A stretch of DNA of 64,000 bases, taken from NCBI GenBank assembly GCA_034440635.1, contig JAOTON010000396.1:297501-361500 (forward strand), in the 5' to 3' direction. Both the position numbers and the translations under genes were made by a program. Origin of the DNA: Lepas anatifera (Eukaryota > Arthropoda > Thecostraca > Lepadidae). The notes under the pieces were generated by a model. It was not told where the DNA came from, did not search any database, and worked only from the letters and a program-made list of their open reading frames with translations. Each line of letters opens with the position of its first letter. The stretch's first letter is position 1. Shown piece after piece: positions 1 through 12,109 of the stretch.

Positions 1-1062
<1,062 letters not shown>

Positions 1063-1652
1063 GAAGCCGGAAATCCTTATCCTTATTCTCCTCCTCATCC
1101 TTAAGCTACCTGGAGGCAGCGGGTGCATGCGCCTTGGGCAGCAACGACCCCTCCAGGTAGTATTCCACCTTACTTTACCCTCATCCATCCTTATCCTTAC
1201 CGTCTCCTTCCATAGTTTGCATCACTTCATGTCCATTACGACGGTGCTTGAAAAGCCACCTCATGTGTGGAAGTGTCCGCAGCTAATACATACATACATA
1301 CAGAACCAGTCAATTTTAGTGTAAACATTGAGCCATGGATAATAAAACCAACCATCTTCTGCGTATATTTTTCATCCCGTCACGGTTTTGCTTGCCTTTC
1401 GCCCTGGATATCCTCACAAGTTACCGTCAAGTTATATTGCAGCAACATTTTTCACACCGTGACGTTTGTTTGTTGCGACTTTGGCTTGCCCCCAAAACCG
1501 ACCGGGTAGATACGGGACTGCTCAGTGAGATGTCCTTGTCCACTCAGCAGGGCCTGAGCAGCTGGATCATGTCCCCAGTCGGCTGCCACGTGACTGGCGC
1601 GCGCCCGGGGCGCAGAGGCACCGGTCACGCCGGTAAGCAGGTGTCCGTGTGC
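1063..1652. other. Unassigned sequence
   Basis: Only one small structure is visible: an 11-bp perfect inverted pair, CTACCTGGAGG at 1106-1116 and CCTCCAGGTAG at 1150-1160. The short open frames have no recognisable domain. No RNA gene was seen. Confidence 0.4.
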
Positions 1653-1797
1653 CAGTGGCGTGGCCAGGGTTGACCAGGCTATGGGTTCTCCTTTTGTTCA
1701 ATATTTCCTATCCCCGTTCGTGAATGTATTCACTTTGACTTCAAACTGCAGATTTTCTGCTATCAACTACCTTGATGAATTTCTGGCTATGCCACTG
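1653..1797. mobile_element. Small hAT-like MITE
   Basis: A 145-bp segment is bounded by imperfect terminal inverted repeats: CAGTGGCGTGGCCAG at the left and the complement of CAGTGGCATAGCCAG at the right (13 of 15 match). Ends of the form CAGNGGCG are usual for hAT-type elements. No clear 8-bp target duplication is visible (flanks CCGTGTGC and CTCCCGTC), so the assignment rests on the termini. It has no coding capacity. Confidence 0.4.
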
Positions 1798-1869
1798 CTC
1801 CCGTCCCATTCACCAAAACATGAATGAACAGACCTGCCACAGCGGCCACTCATGCGAATCCGGTACTGA

Positions 1870-2180
1870 CAGTGCCATCTATTGGGAAAGTTTTATAAAA
1901 CTTGAAATAACTTTTTCGCCGAGCCTTTTTTGGTTTTGATTCTGTATGGAAATTGTAAAGAGGAGATAGCCGCAAAACTCTGTTGTTTCCGTTTTTCCAA
2001 TTTTTACCCTTAATTTTTGGAAAACGCTTTAAAATTTTAGCTTCTCATATCTTTCTTATAAGGCAAAAATTCAAAAAAGCACAACAACAGAGTTGTGGAG
2101 ACTGGCTCCTAGAACGTAGGCCCACCCACCCTGTTTCAATGATTATATCATGTGAAAAGTTATTCAAACTTTAAGTTTGA
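1870..2180. repeat. Imperfect long inverted repeat, possible MITE
   Basis: The centre has a perfect 12-bp inverted pair, AACTCTGTTGTT at 1976-1987 and AACAACAGAGTT at 2083-2094. The outer parts also pair imperfectly: an ACTTGAAATAACTTTTT segment near 1900 is similar to the complement of AAAAGTTATTCAAACTTT near 2155. This resembles a degraded foldback or MITE without coding capacity. The boundaries are approximate. Confidence 0.4.
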
Positions 2181-3721
2181 GAAATTTGAAAAAGAAAGTC
2201 AAATTGTACAAAAACCAGAAATGCATCAGGCTTGAAAAACATCTGCCGTAACGATACACTTGGTATCTACTTCTGGTGAAAAAATCACGACGATAGCCAC
2301 CTTACTTTACGAAATATTTCACGAAATATGCTCCCATATAGTTAACATTGATAACGCACCCTTAAGTGCAAATAGTGCGCAACTTGGAGTACGTCCTGTT
2401 ACTGCCAGAGCGGATATAGTTGCATATTTTGACGGGAGCCCTCAACTTCATCGAGAGCTTCTGTTGGGAAAGGAACTGAATACCAAACTTGAGGATACCG
2501 GTGCAGCGCTACAACATTAACAGTTAAATGGTTGGAATGTCTGAGGAGCTATCTTATTGCATTTGCTGCTTTTCTTTCGACACGCGCTCGCTGGAGGGTA
2601 GAATTCGTCCTCTCGTCCTTTTCCGGAATTGCGCATAAACGAAGAAAGTACCTCGTGCAGTGCCAAAGTCCCTGTCCAGCGCAAGTCCCCAAATGTTTTA
2701 GGCTCTACTTATTGAAGTTTATGACACCCTAATATATATTCCTCACCAAATACTGACTTTAATTCTGACCCCACCCAGCAGTTGAAATGAGTTGGCTTCG
2801 AATCACACTGATTTAAAAAAGTCACGTCAATCCTGATATCAGCAATTCAGTAATGAGAAAACTCCAAATCAGAGTCAACTCCGTCAAAAGTCTTACTAGC
2901 ACTTAGCTAGGGCCTCAAACAATTCCATAGTCAGTCCTGAACAATTTAGGTCACATAGACTCAAGGTCAAATTTGAGGAAGTTCACATTGGCATTGTAAC
3001 TCTGTGTCCCCTACACTGCACACTTGGCTGATTGTTTATGGAAGTTATGCAACCAAGGACTTTGATATGGGCATGCAAAAATATTATTAATAAAATTACA
3101 TAGAACTCAAACCTGTGAGCTAGAGACAAACAATTCTCAGTTGTGATTTATCAGTCCTGCAAGATGGCTGACAGGGCACAATATAAAACAGGACAGGCAG
3201 CAAGGTAACAGCCAGAGCATACCTAGATCATTAACGTTTCTCAACATCAGTTAGTAATAACATGTTATGATATTGAGCATGAATCCGGGCAGATGAGCAT
3301 CGCCCTTGAGACTCTTTGTGGATGATAGCGGTAACTGTAACTCGGGCAATTCAGGAGGAATGACTAGCTTGATATGTATTTTACTGCCCACCTGACCTGC
3401 AGTGTCCCATTGGCTTAGATTTCAGGACAAAAGTGGGATCAGGATAGGACTTAATCAGGATACACATTAGATAAATAAATTTCATTGAGTGTTATTTCCC
3501 CAACAACAGTGAAGCATACAGGGCAAATGCAAAGAATGTATTCACTGTGTATGTCATCAATAACTACGCTGGACACGGTGTTAAGCCAAAGCAGAATTCC
3601 TGATATCATTGAGAACTAAGCCCACCTTCAGAACGTATTGCAAACAGTGGAGCACCACCGTTATCAACAGCCGAAAATTTGGTGCTACAAGCGCAATCTG
3701 GAAGTAAGAGAAAGGCTCAAG
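2181..3721. other. Non-repetitive sequence without convincing gene
   Basis: The frame from 2260 to 2520 (+) is open for 86 codons but begins at a TTG, has no recognisable domain and no strong flanking splice signals; I treat it as unsupported. The remainder is AT-rich with stops in all frames. No repeat family seen elsewhere in the window occurs here. Confidence 0.35.
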
Positions 3722-3939
3722 TATATCTAATAATATAAGTAGAACATTTATTGCTGCACAGAGCCTTGTCTGAGTATAATACCCGACCGGTACTAACGGG
3801 GGCGAGATGCTCCTAAAACGGGGGCGAGATGCTCCCGAAACAGGTCGGGTATTATACTCAGACAAGGCTTTGTGCAGCAATAAATGTTCTACTTATCTTA
3901 TTAACCGAAGCCATGAATAGTAACAATATATCTAATAAT
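3722..3939. repeat. Foldback (hairpin) element with 54-bp arms
   Basis: Arms at 3735-3788 and 3843-3896 are reverse complements over 54 bp with a single mismatch. The loop holds two tandem copies of CGGGGGCGAGATGCTCC separated by a few bases. The whole, plus about 30 bp after the right arm, is flanked by a perfect 13-bp direct repeat TATATCTAATAAT at 3722-3734 and 3927-3939, which could be a target duplication or a replication-slippage product. There is no coding capacity. As RNA it would form a very stable long hairpin. Confidence 0.85.
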
Positions 3940-5266
3940 GTTTGAGGCTACTGCACCAAGCCTGGTATCAACCTCGCGTCGGATATTGGATCAGATGCAG
4001 CAAGTGGGCGGCACCTATTGGAAAAGCTCTAGCTAGTTTGGTATGCTGGCATGATCGGTAAAAAATTTCCGGATCACTGTTTGATACGTCATACTCATTT
4101 TATCTATTTTGAATTTAATATATTATGTTCTTTAATAGTTAGATCCTGCTGTTTCTAAACACCCCCAATATGCACAGAAGCCATCAGAACAGGCATTTTT
4201 TGAAATTTTAAACGCTTGGTTGCACCTGTAAATATTCATGAATCCAAACAAAACTTCACGAAAATAATAAGTAAGTGCAGTCAAACAAAACGCGAACCCA
4301 GACAGTTCGATATATTTATTTTGAATTTTGATGCACCCTACCCGACACTATAGAATGATATGTACCATAGTGCTAGAGAATTAGTGTTCCATGAACTCAA
4401 TGTACTCAGTGTGTTTCCTGATCCACAGTCCAATCCTGATCACACTTTACAATGGAAACTTAGCCTGTGCCAGGTTCAGGAAATTACCCTGCTTCTGGGG
4501 CCAATATCTCTTTAGACAATGATAAGCCAAACCTCAATTCACTTAGAGCAGACCTGCACTGTGAGACATGTTCCTGGCTCTGTGTGCTTATTGCTTGAAG
4601 ATAACCAGACAAAACTGGAGGCATGTAGATCAACATAGAGGCTTTTGCCACATTCTCCATGGGAAGAAGTGAAGGCATGGCTGCCACAATTTTTTCCTGA
4701 ATAGAGCCAGACAAGTTTCCGAAAACTAAGTAAAACATATTTTCAAGTTTTTTTTTAACTAGAAAGCTTGTCTTTAGTTTCAGTAAGAAAAGGGCCAAAT
4801 TTTGTCCACTGTTCATTGTAAAAACTTTTTTGGTCTTTCAGCTTGAAGCTGGGACTTCATGTTACCATCATTGCTGTCCATTTACACAGTTCAAAATTAG
4901 GCCATAATTTTCCTCATTTCCTCCTTCATATAAATCAGTGTTAGTCCCTCAGTCAGAAGCCCAAAGATGCCATGCCTAATATTGGCCAATTATTTAACTT
5001 TAAAGCTTTATAACTTAAAATACTTTCAAGACTTTTTTGCCCTCAGTATGATTGCTTATCAGGTTGATCTGTATCTAAATAGTCAAGTCTAATTTTGATT
5101 TAGGTTACAATAGATATCAGACCTTTGGAAGCAGGTAACATTTCCACCGCTTCATACCAGTTTTGGTTTACCAGTTTTAACTAGATGGGTACCTAAATCT
5201 CTTGAATTGTGTTATTATATAGGTATTTGTCATAAACACCGGTATTTTTTAAAATAATCTATAACT
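3940..5266. other. AT-rich sequence around a possible exon
   Basis: Apart from the minus-strand open segment at 4484-4816, nothing was recognised. No tandem repeats or transposon termini belonging to the families described elsewhere in the window were seen. Confidence 0.4.
4484..4816 (-). CDS. Possible coding exon or TE-derived fragment, unrecognised
   Basis: A 110-codon minus-strand frame with mixed amino-acid composition, unlike the simple-repeat frames elsewhere. It contains the stretch LALFLLKLKTSFLV followed by a Leu/Ile-rich helical pattern and no known catalytic motif. Read as an exon, a candidate acceptor AG lies just inside the first codons and a candidate donor (AGG|GTAATT) at the low-coordinate end near 4484. 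The LLKL pattern loosely recalls an uncharacterised invertebrate transposon-associated family, but that is memory-based inference. It could equally be a chance frame. Confidence 0.2.
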   Translation of the reverse strand: MNSGQNLALFLLKLKTSFLVKKKLENMFYLVFGNLSGSIQEKIVAAMPSLLPMENVAKASMLIYMPPVLSGYLQAISTQSQEHVSQCRSALSELRFGLSLSKEILAPEAG

Positions 5267-5695
5267 CAGGGGCAGACACAGACTTGAGTCTTGGGGGGGC
5301 AAAAACATATCTGCCTCTCCTCCTGGGGGGAAGGACGGGTGGGACATGCAATTTGGGGTATTGTGGTAGTAGGCCGATCACATCTCGCAGATCAAAAGGA
5401 TCACATCAGAAGGTCCACTGATCAAAGGATCTAATGTTCATAGGCTCTACCCTTTGAAAGTTAGACCTTTTGAATAAGAAGTCCAATATTCAAAAGGTCC
5501 AAAGAGGCGTGCTCAGATGCATGAGAGTGGGGTGCATGGTGCTGCAGAGGCATGCTAAGGCACATGATAATAGGAGGAAATGAGGGTTAGGTTAGGTTAG
5601 GTTAGGTTAGAGGTTAGGTTAGGTTAGGTTAGGTTAGGTTAGGTTAGGTTAGGTCAGGTCAGGTCAGGTCAGGTCAGGTCAAGTCAGGTGTGAAT
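5267..5695 (+). mobile_element. TTAGG-carrying repeat element, plus-oriented copy
   Basis: It begins with CAGGGGCAGACACAG, related to the CAGGGGCGGACGCAG ends seen at 14182, and continues through about 300 bp of flank that is clearly homologous, in reverse orientation, to 12564-12860. The homologous flank runs directly into a TTAGG array in both copies. Beyond the array the two copies share nothing obvious, so the far end of the element is undefined. No coding capacity. Confidence 0.75.
5585..5691 (+). repeat. (TTAGG)n passing into (TCAGG)n
   Basis: About 13 copies of the arthropod-type telomere pentamer are followed by about 8 copies of the variant TCAGG. The abrupt switch to a homogeneous variant indicates local amplification after a single T-to-C change. 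The array is interstitial, not a chromosome end, as ordinary sequence lies on both sides. Confidence 0.95.
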
Positions 5696-6177
5696 GCCCT
5701 TGGTCCCTATTTTCTAGTCTGGGGATTTTTTTTAATTCATGCAATTCTATTGCTAGAAAAGGTCCGCCACCCATTTAATCGGGTAGCCAGGCGTGCCTCC
5801 TCCGCGATCCCAACGACAACAGTACCCTTACGTTAACACCACCAGAACATAAAATATTACAGGTCGCGGCACGCCCTGCTAGGAAAAAGAAAGTAACTTA
5901 GAGAAAGCATAACAAATATCAATACTATTAGTAAAAACTGCCAGTAGTAGCTCCCTGTAAATATACAGGGAGCAGGAATACAGGTCTATTTAGGTTAAAT
6001 GCACAATAATTTAGCTCATTACCGGTTAGATTGTTAGTCTTTTTCCAAACGGGACTACCCAAAACTGGAGATTCGTGTTAGCCCCTCCGAGATTCTGGCG
6101 AAAAGATAGAGGCCTAGTAACATTCGCCAGAGAACTCGGAAGACAGTAAGCAAATTAAGGCAGACATGCAGGCATAG
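5692..6177. other. Unassigned sequence
   Basis: No gene or known repeat was recognised between the TTAGG-type array and the CA-rich microsatellite. Confidence 0.4.
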
Positions 6178-7041
<864 letters not shown>

Positions 7042-7121
7042 AACGTCCTTGCAACATGCACAACGCCCATGCAACATGCACAACGTCCATGCAACATGCA
7101 CAACGCCCATGCAACACGCAC
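7042..7121. repeat. 20-bp tandem repeat, four copies
   Basis: Four copies of AACGYCCATGCAACATGCAC lie at 7042, 7062, 7082 and 7102, with C/T alternating at position 5 in successive copies. This dimeric alternation suggests amplification of a 40-bp pair. The array lies between the CA microsatellite and the 3' end of the LINE. Confidence 0.95.
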
Positions 7122-7148
7122 AAACCTACACATATACACTAGGAAGCA

Positions 7149-7154
7149 TTTATT
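7149..7154 (-). promoter_or_regulatory. Candidate polyadenylation signal of the LINE
   Basis: AATAAA on the minus strand, about 95 bases past the ORF2 stop codon, at a reasonable distance for 3' end formation of a LINE transcript. Assignment is by position only. Confidence 0.4.
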
Positions 7155-7248
7155 GGGACACAATTACAGTCTTCAATGTGCAGCCCCATTACCAAGGTTC
7201 ACATGTCTTCCCCCACTATAAATTTCACGGCCATGGTCACGTTGGTTA

Positions 7249-10200
7249 CTAATTATTTGTTCTATATTTGGCAAGGAAGATATCCCTTACATGTTTTTTT
7301 AGTGTGTTTTTGTTTAGGGGTACATCTTCCGTAGTCCTAAATTTGGCACATAAAGTTTTATTCCAAATTTCTGGTGCAGAACATTTAATAGAAAATTTTC
7401 TGTAATTTGTGGTGGCTAAAGGTACTTCAAAATGTTGTACTAGTCTAGTGTTATTTGCTCGGTGGAGTTGAAACATTGAAGACATCACAGTTGGCATCGT
7501 ACCATTCAATACATTTGATAGAATAACTATTTTTTGTTGCGATACTAGTTCTGGAAACTTCAGAATTTTTAGCTCAAGAAATAGTTCATTCGTTGGATAG
7601 TAAAAGGGTTTCTTCGTTATAATTCTAACTGCTCGTTTTTGAAGTTTAATGATTTTATCTAGTCTGGATTCATAATTACTACCCCAGACAAGCGCGCAAT
7701 AATTTAAATGGGGCAAGATTAAGGCATTGTAAAGACAAAGTAATTCACGTGTTGACATAAAGAATTTAGCTCTGCTCATTATGCCGAGATTCCTACTTAT
7801 AACTGTGGATAAATTTGAAATATGAGAGTCCCATTTTAATTTTTCGTCAATATTTATTCCTAGATAACGTATATTTTTCGCCCTTGAGATTTGTACACTT
7901 TTCAAAGTCACATCAAGATTTTCCAATGCACACCCAGAGTAAAGTTGATAATGTGATTTAGACGCGTTTAATGATAGACGATTTGCTTTGAACCATTCTG
8001 ATACTTTAGGCAGGATATTTTTTACCTTAAGCTGAAGCTTTGCTGAATTTTCTTCTGTTATGATAATAGCAGTGTCGTCCGCAAACAAGTAAAATGTACA
8101 GTCATTTGATACTTTATAAAGGTCATTTATATATACTATAAATAACAAAGGCGCTAATATTGATCCCTGTGGAACACCAGTGTCTATTTTTCTAGGTTTT
8201 GATAGAGTTTCATTTATCCTTGTCTCTTGATATCTGTTTGATACATAGGAGCAAATGATTTTATATAATTTTCCATGTATGCAAATTTTATTTATTTTAC
8301 GTAAGAGTATACTTAAACTAACCGTATCGAACGCTTTTTTCAAATCAAGATATATTCCACACGAAACATGACCGTTTTCCAGAGATTTTGTCACATTGTC
8401 ATAGAGGTGCGCCAATGGCATATAGGTACTATGCTTCTTCCTAAAGCCGAATTGCAATGGGTACAAAATATCATGTTGAGTCAGATAATCCGAAAAGTAA
8501 TTATAAATCAGTCGTTCAAGAATCTTGGAAAAAATGGGCAACAAGGAAATGGGACGGTAGTTTGTGAATTTATCGTTTTCGCCAGATTTATAAACAGGCA
8601 CAATCGATGCAATTCTCAAAATATCTGGGAACACAGCATTTTGCAAGCAAATGTTGAAAAAGTATGTCAAGTTGTTAAGGCATCTTTTGTAAGTGCAAAG
8701 GAGGAGATGAGTATTTATGCCATCAACGCCACCACCCACAGAATTTAGCGATTTGATAACATCCTCAATCTGTTGCTGGTTAGTTGAGAGTTCCGAAAGA
8801 TGTGGGGGATGTGTATAATTTTCAATATAACTTGTTGGATCTACATCAGACACTGGGATTTCCTTTTCAAGTTTCGAACCTACGGAAGAGAAAAAATCGT
8901 TGAAACCATCTGAGATATCCTCATTTTCATAACGTTTGTTTTTCTCGTCAGTGAAAACTTTGGGGTATGAGCTAGTTTTAGAGGTTTTTCTATTAATTAC
9001 TTCATTTAGTAAATTCCATGTTTGTTTTCCATCACCCTTATGCAACTCAAACATGTGTTTATAATAATCTCGCTTAGTATCTTTAATTATTTTAGTCAGT
9101 ATGTTTCGATATTGCTTATATTTTTCCTCATGGTTTGGTTCACCAACATTCCTATTATTTGAATTATCTTTGTCTTTAGAAAGAATATATTTCCGATAGA
9201 GTTTATTCTTCTGATTAATGCAAGCCAAAATACCTGGTGAGATCCATGGCTTTATTGGGGTTTTTCTTCTACTAGGCACAAAGGACTTAGAAAACTCTTC
9301 AACTCCCATTTTATAGGCATTTATGATTACTTTACAAGCTTCATTTGGATCGGTTATGTTCTGAAAGTTTTGCAATTTGGATACCAGGAAGTCATTTAAT
9401 TCAGTTTCCTTTCTCTTATCAAAAATTTTTACTGGTTTCCTTCTGTTAAATTCTATTGATTTTACTTCGATACACATATAGATAGGAAGGTGATCAGATA
9501 GGTCATCAATTATTATACCCGATGAACGCACTTGATTTAAATCATTTATGAATATATTATCGATAAGGGAGCCCCCATGTGTTGATATTCTGGTTGGTTT
9601 TGAAATTAAGGGCAATAAATTGTATGATTGCATCAAATTCATAAACATCAGAACTTTTCTGTCTTCTTGCATTTTTAAGAGATCTAAGTTAAAGTCTCCT
9701 GCCAATATACATTTCATTTGACAATTATCTAATAGTCCTAGAATACTCTCAATTTTTTCCATGAATATGTTGTAGTCTTGACTTGGAGGTCTGTAAATTT
9801 CACCAATCACAAGTTTTTTGTCATGTTTTCCTTTTAAATTAGTCAGCTCAACGAATGTCGATTCAGTTTGGGAAAGTTCAAGATCCACCCTTCTCTTGCT
9901 GTCATACTGTTTATGTACATAGATAGCTGTTCCTCCCCCCTGGACGTTAATTCTACTGGTGGCGTAAAGGTTATATTCGTCAATTTCAAAATATTTCTCA
10001 ATATCCTTTCTAAGCCATGTTTCCGCAATGCAAATAACTGACCATTTAACATCAGACTTGCTAAGTATGTTACGGAAGTCATCAAATTTGTTTTTAATTG
10101 ATTGGGCGTTAATATGGATGACAGAAAATGTTTCTTTAACATCAGTGGTAATCGGAAGCATATGGTATTGACAGTCTGATGTTATTTTGTCAAAGCGATG

Positions 10201-10254
10201 GTCAAATTCAGTTGTGGGATGTGAAATCAAATGACTAAAGAGACCTTTTACCAT
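7249..10254 (-). CDS. LINE ORF2: endonuclease-reverse transcriptase
   Basis: An uninterrupted 1,001-codon frame from ATG at 10254 to TAA at 7249. The open frame extends a few codons further upstream, but only a TTG lies there. The N-terminal half is an apurinic-type (exonuclease/endonuclease/phosphatase) endonuclease: NAQS near residue 49, AETW near 77, GDFN near 186, and a terminal SDH near 253. The reverse transcriptase follows: NYRPISLLP near 565, LDLKKAFD near 636, GVPQGSILAPLLF near 693, and the catalytic FADD near 724. A C-terminal region with YLGI and a LNYCALVWG-type block is typical of CR1/L2/jockey-superfamily proteins. There is no RNase H domain. The protein would nick target DNA and copy its own RNA onto the exposed 3' end. 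Absence of stops or frameshifts suggests a young, possibly active copy. Confidence 0.95.
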   Translation of the reverse strand: MVKGLFSHLISHPTTEFDHRFDKITSDCQYHMLPITTDVKETFSVIHINAQSIKNKFDDFRNILSKSDVKWSVICIAETWLRKDIEKYFEIDEYNLYATSRINVQGGGTAIYVHKQYDSKRRVDLELSQTESTFVELTNLKGKHDKKLVIGEIYRPPSQDYNIFMEKIESILGLLDNCQMKCILAGDFNLDLLKMQEDRKVLMFMNLMQSYNLLPLISKPTRISTHGGSLIDNIFINDLNQVRSSGIIIDDLSDHLPIYMCIEVKSIEFNRRKPVKIFDKRKETELNDFLVSKLQNFQNITDPNEACKVIINAYKMGVEEFSKSFVPSRRKTPIKPWISPGILACINQKNKLYRKYILSKDKDNSNNRNVGEPNHEEKYKQYRNILTKIIKDTKRDYYKHMFELHKGDGKQTWNLLNEVINRKTSKTSSYPKVFTDEKNKRYENEDISDGFNDFFSSVGSKLEKEIPVSDVDPTSYIENYTHPPHLSELSTNQQQIEDVIKSLNSVGGGVDGINTHLLLCTYKRCLNNLTYFFNICLQNAVFPDILRIASIVPVYKSGENDKFTNYRPISLLPIFSKILERLIYNYFSDYLTQHDILYPLQFGFRKKHSTYMPLAHLYDNVTKSLENGHVSCGIYLDLKKAFDTVSLSILLRKINKICIHGKLYKIICSYVSNRYQETRINETLSKPRKIDTGVPQGSILAPLLFIVYINDLYKVSNDCTFYLFADDTAIIITEENSAKLQLKVKNILPKVSEWFKANRLSLNASKSHYQLYSGCALENLDVTLKSVQISRAKNIRYLGINIDEKLKWDSHISNLSTVISRNLGIMSRAKFFMSTRELLCLYNALILPHLNYCALVWGSNYESRLDKIIKLQKRAVRIITKKPFYYPTNELFLELKILKFPELVSQQKIVILSNVLNGTMPTVMSSMFQLHRANNTRLVQHFEVPLATTNYRKFSIKCSAPEIWNKTLCAKFRTTEDVPLNKNTLKKHVRDIFLAKYRTNN

Positions 10255-10353
10255 GATATCGTTATTTTTCAAGAATGTATAATAAGATCATTTCCAGTCT
10301 TAGTTCAAAACTATTCATATAAGCAATTTTATTTATAATATAGCAACCAAATT

Positions 10354-10660
10354 TCAAGTTGTTAAAGTTTTTCCTTTTTCTGACTTCAAAAATGACCAAT
10401 GCGTGACAAGAAACACATTCCACAAGGGAAGAAAGATGCGGGCGGTGCTGCACATGAAAAAGACAACCAATGTCTGAAGACCAAATAATAATCCTAAGAG
10501 GTTCATACTCATCCCTAATGCCTGCCAAAGACAAAAACACGGAATAAAAAAGAGAGACACATGAAACACATAAGCTATGTACAAAAGTAGATTTGAATGT
10601 TTCATCACCAGGGAATCCAGGATCCAAGGGTTCACAAGACCATCCACCAAAAGCTAGAGT
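10354..10660 (-). CDS. Possible host-gene exon(s), unrecognised
   Basis: On the minus strand a textbook-looking acceptor (pyrimidine-rich tract then TTTGGCAG) ends at 10522, followed by a frame reading IRDEYEPLRIIIWSSD and continuing about 60 residues with mixed composition. Just upstream, after a weaker TAG near 10660, the same frame reads FGGWSCEPLDPGFPGDETF. Both acceptors fit phase 1, matching the phase-1 donor of the candidate signal-peptide exon at 13079. No good donor was identified after either segment and no domain is recognised. This could be host exon material with the LINE in a downstream intron, LINE 5' sequence, or chance. Confidence 0.22.
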
Positions 10661-11171
10661 ATAACCTACTTGATATAATGTGGATCAAAACGGATTAATT
10701 TGTAAATTTTAGAGACCATATATTCATAGTTGTCTCAGCCATAGAAGTATGGTACCACAGTTGAGTTTTCAGCGCCAGCGCCATCTAACTTATATAGGTG
10801 GCGCCCGTGTATCTCCGTATGAGATATCCAGCACCACACACAAAGTCATGATTGCAGGCTTTGAGTTCAGCACTTAGACACCTAAACACTTCAACATACT
10901 GCTTTAAATGAAAGTTTAGAACAATAAATTAGGCTTAATTACTAGGATGGTTCAGTTACTAGGATGAAAGGCTTGGAACATCATCAATTGCACCACAATT
11001 TGCTGATGGCTATCATTATTTAGTATGTTGTGATGTTGTCAATTGACATGATCATTATCATCATTATTTTTTTCCTAGGATGCGTACAAAAAACAACAGC
11101 AAACAACAACAACAAAAAACAACAGGCAACATTTGAAACCAACATTTGAAATAGGGACATAGGAAGATAAG
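10661..11171. other. Unassigned sequence
   Basis: AT-rich, with a CAA/ACAAC-rich patch near 11090-11140. No gene, transposon end or RNA was recognised. Confidence 0.4.
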
Positions 11172-11267
11172 AGGAAAGGCTAAGACCGGTGGCGCGAGAC
11201 CCCAGGAAAGGCCGAGACCGGTGGCGCGAGACCCCAGGAAAGGCCGAGACCGGTGGCGCGAGACCTC
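11172..11267. repeat. 32-bp tandem repeat, three copies
   Basis: Copies start at 11172, 11204 and 11236. Each carries AAGGCCGAGACCGGTGGCGC followed by GAGACCCC. Only two or three substitutions separate the copies. The GC-rich unit stands out against AT-rich flanks. Confidence 0.95.
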
Positions 11268-12109
11268 AACATATTTATGTGATCAGAACTGCAGCAGTCA
11301 ATCGTCGATTATGGAACAGCGTTGCTGTATAGCTAGCATTGCTGTCTTCACTCTGTTCCAGTATGAGGCAAGCTTCACTCATGAGCTGCAGGCAACAACC
11401 ATGCGCTACAGGTAACAACAACATGGGATTAGGATTACACACTCACTCAACTTCATACTTTAAAATGACCTTTCTGCCAGGTCAAGTGCATACACACTCA
11501 TTCATATCCCATACCAGATAAAACGGTTAAAAAGGGCCTCGTGAGGCTAAGTGCATCTGCACTCACACATATCCCATTCCAGATAAAATGTTTAAAACTG
11601 CCTTTTCAGGCAAGGTGCCCCAGCACTCAGTCACTCAGGTTTCATGTTAGGATTATAGGGATGGTTGTTGTCACCTGAGGACTGCAGTAACCATACTTGG
11701 AGTGGGTAAGGGGACTAGTAATGGTTTGTCCTCCTTGATCATTCAATTAATTTACATCTAAATCTCTTATTCATAACATAAGTTCAACCACTCCAGCAGC
11801 CATCATCAACTAACTTAGCAGTTTCTTTTCTTTAATATTTCCAGAAATACAGTTCCGATCCCCCCAGGCAGTCTCACGCCACCCGTCCAACAGTTATATG
11901 TAAACTATATGGTTATTCTTAAACCTAGAAAGGTATAGAGACAGCCAAGCTATTAATATGAGTACAAATAGCCATAGATATCACCCCTCTTTCCAGAATC
12001 TGAGTGTGCCTCTGGTCTGAGTAACACTTTATGCTACTCCTTTCACCCTCCCTCCTGTCTGTTTCACCTCTTGGGAGTTTCTTGCAGAATGTGGGGAGAT
12101 TTCTAAAAC
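11268..12109. other. Degenerate tandem repeat and unassigned sequence
   Basis: About 11440-11640 contains roughly three diverged copies of a 66-68 bp unit, recognisable by CACTCACTCA-like words, ATCCCATNCCAGATAAAA and a short GCC...GGC inverted pair in each. The rest, to 12109, is unassigned. Confidence 0.45.

Larger units (their letters stand above)
7122..10254 (-). mobile_element. Non-LTR retrotransposon (CR1/jockey-like LINE)
   Basis: Minus-strand element whose 3' part (lower coordinates) holds a complete ORF2, then a short 3' UTR with an AATAAA signal, then the 20-bp and CA tandem repeats. CR1-type elements often end in short tandem repeats rather than poly(A), which would suit this arrangement, though the exact 3' terminus is uncertain. 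No convincing ORF1 (gag-like) was found upstream. Either the copy is 5'-truncated before ORF1 or ORF1 is unrecognisable. Confidence 0.85.

Noticed and set aside
8368..8748. 126-codon plus-strand frame
   Set aside because: Lies antisense to the LINE reverse transcriptase and is a shadow of it.
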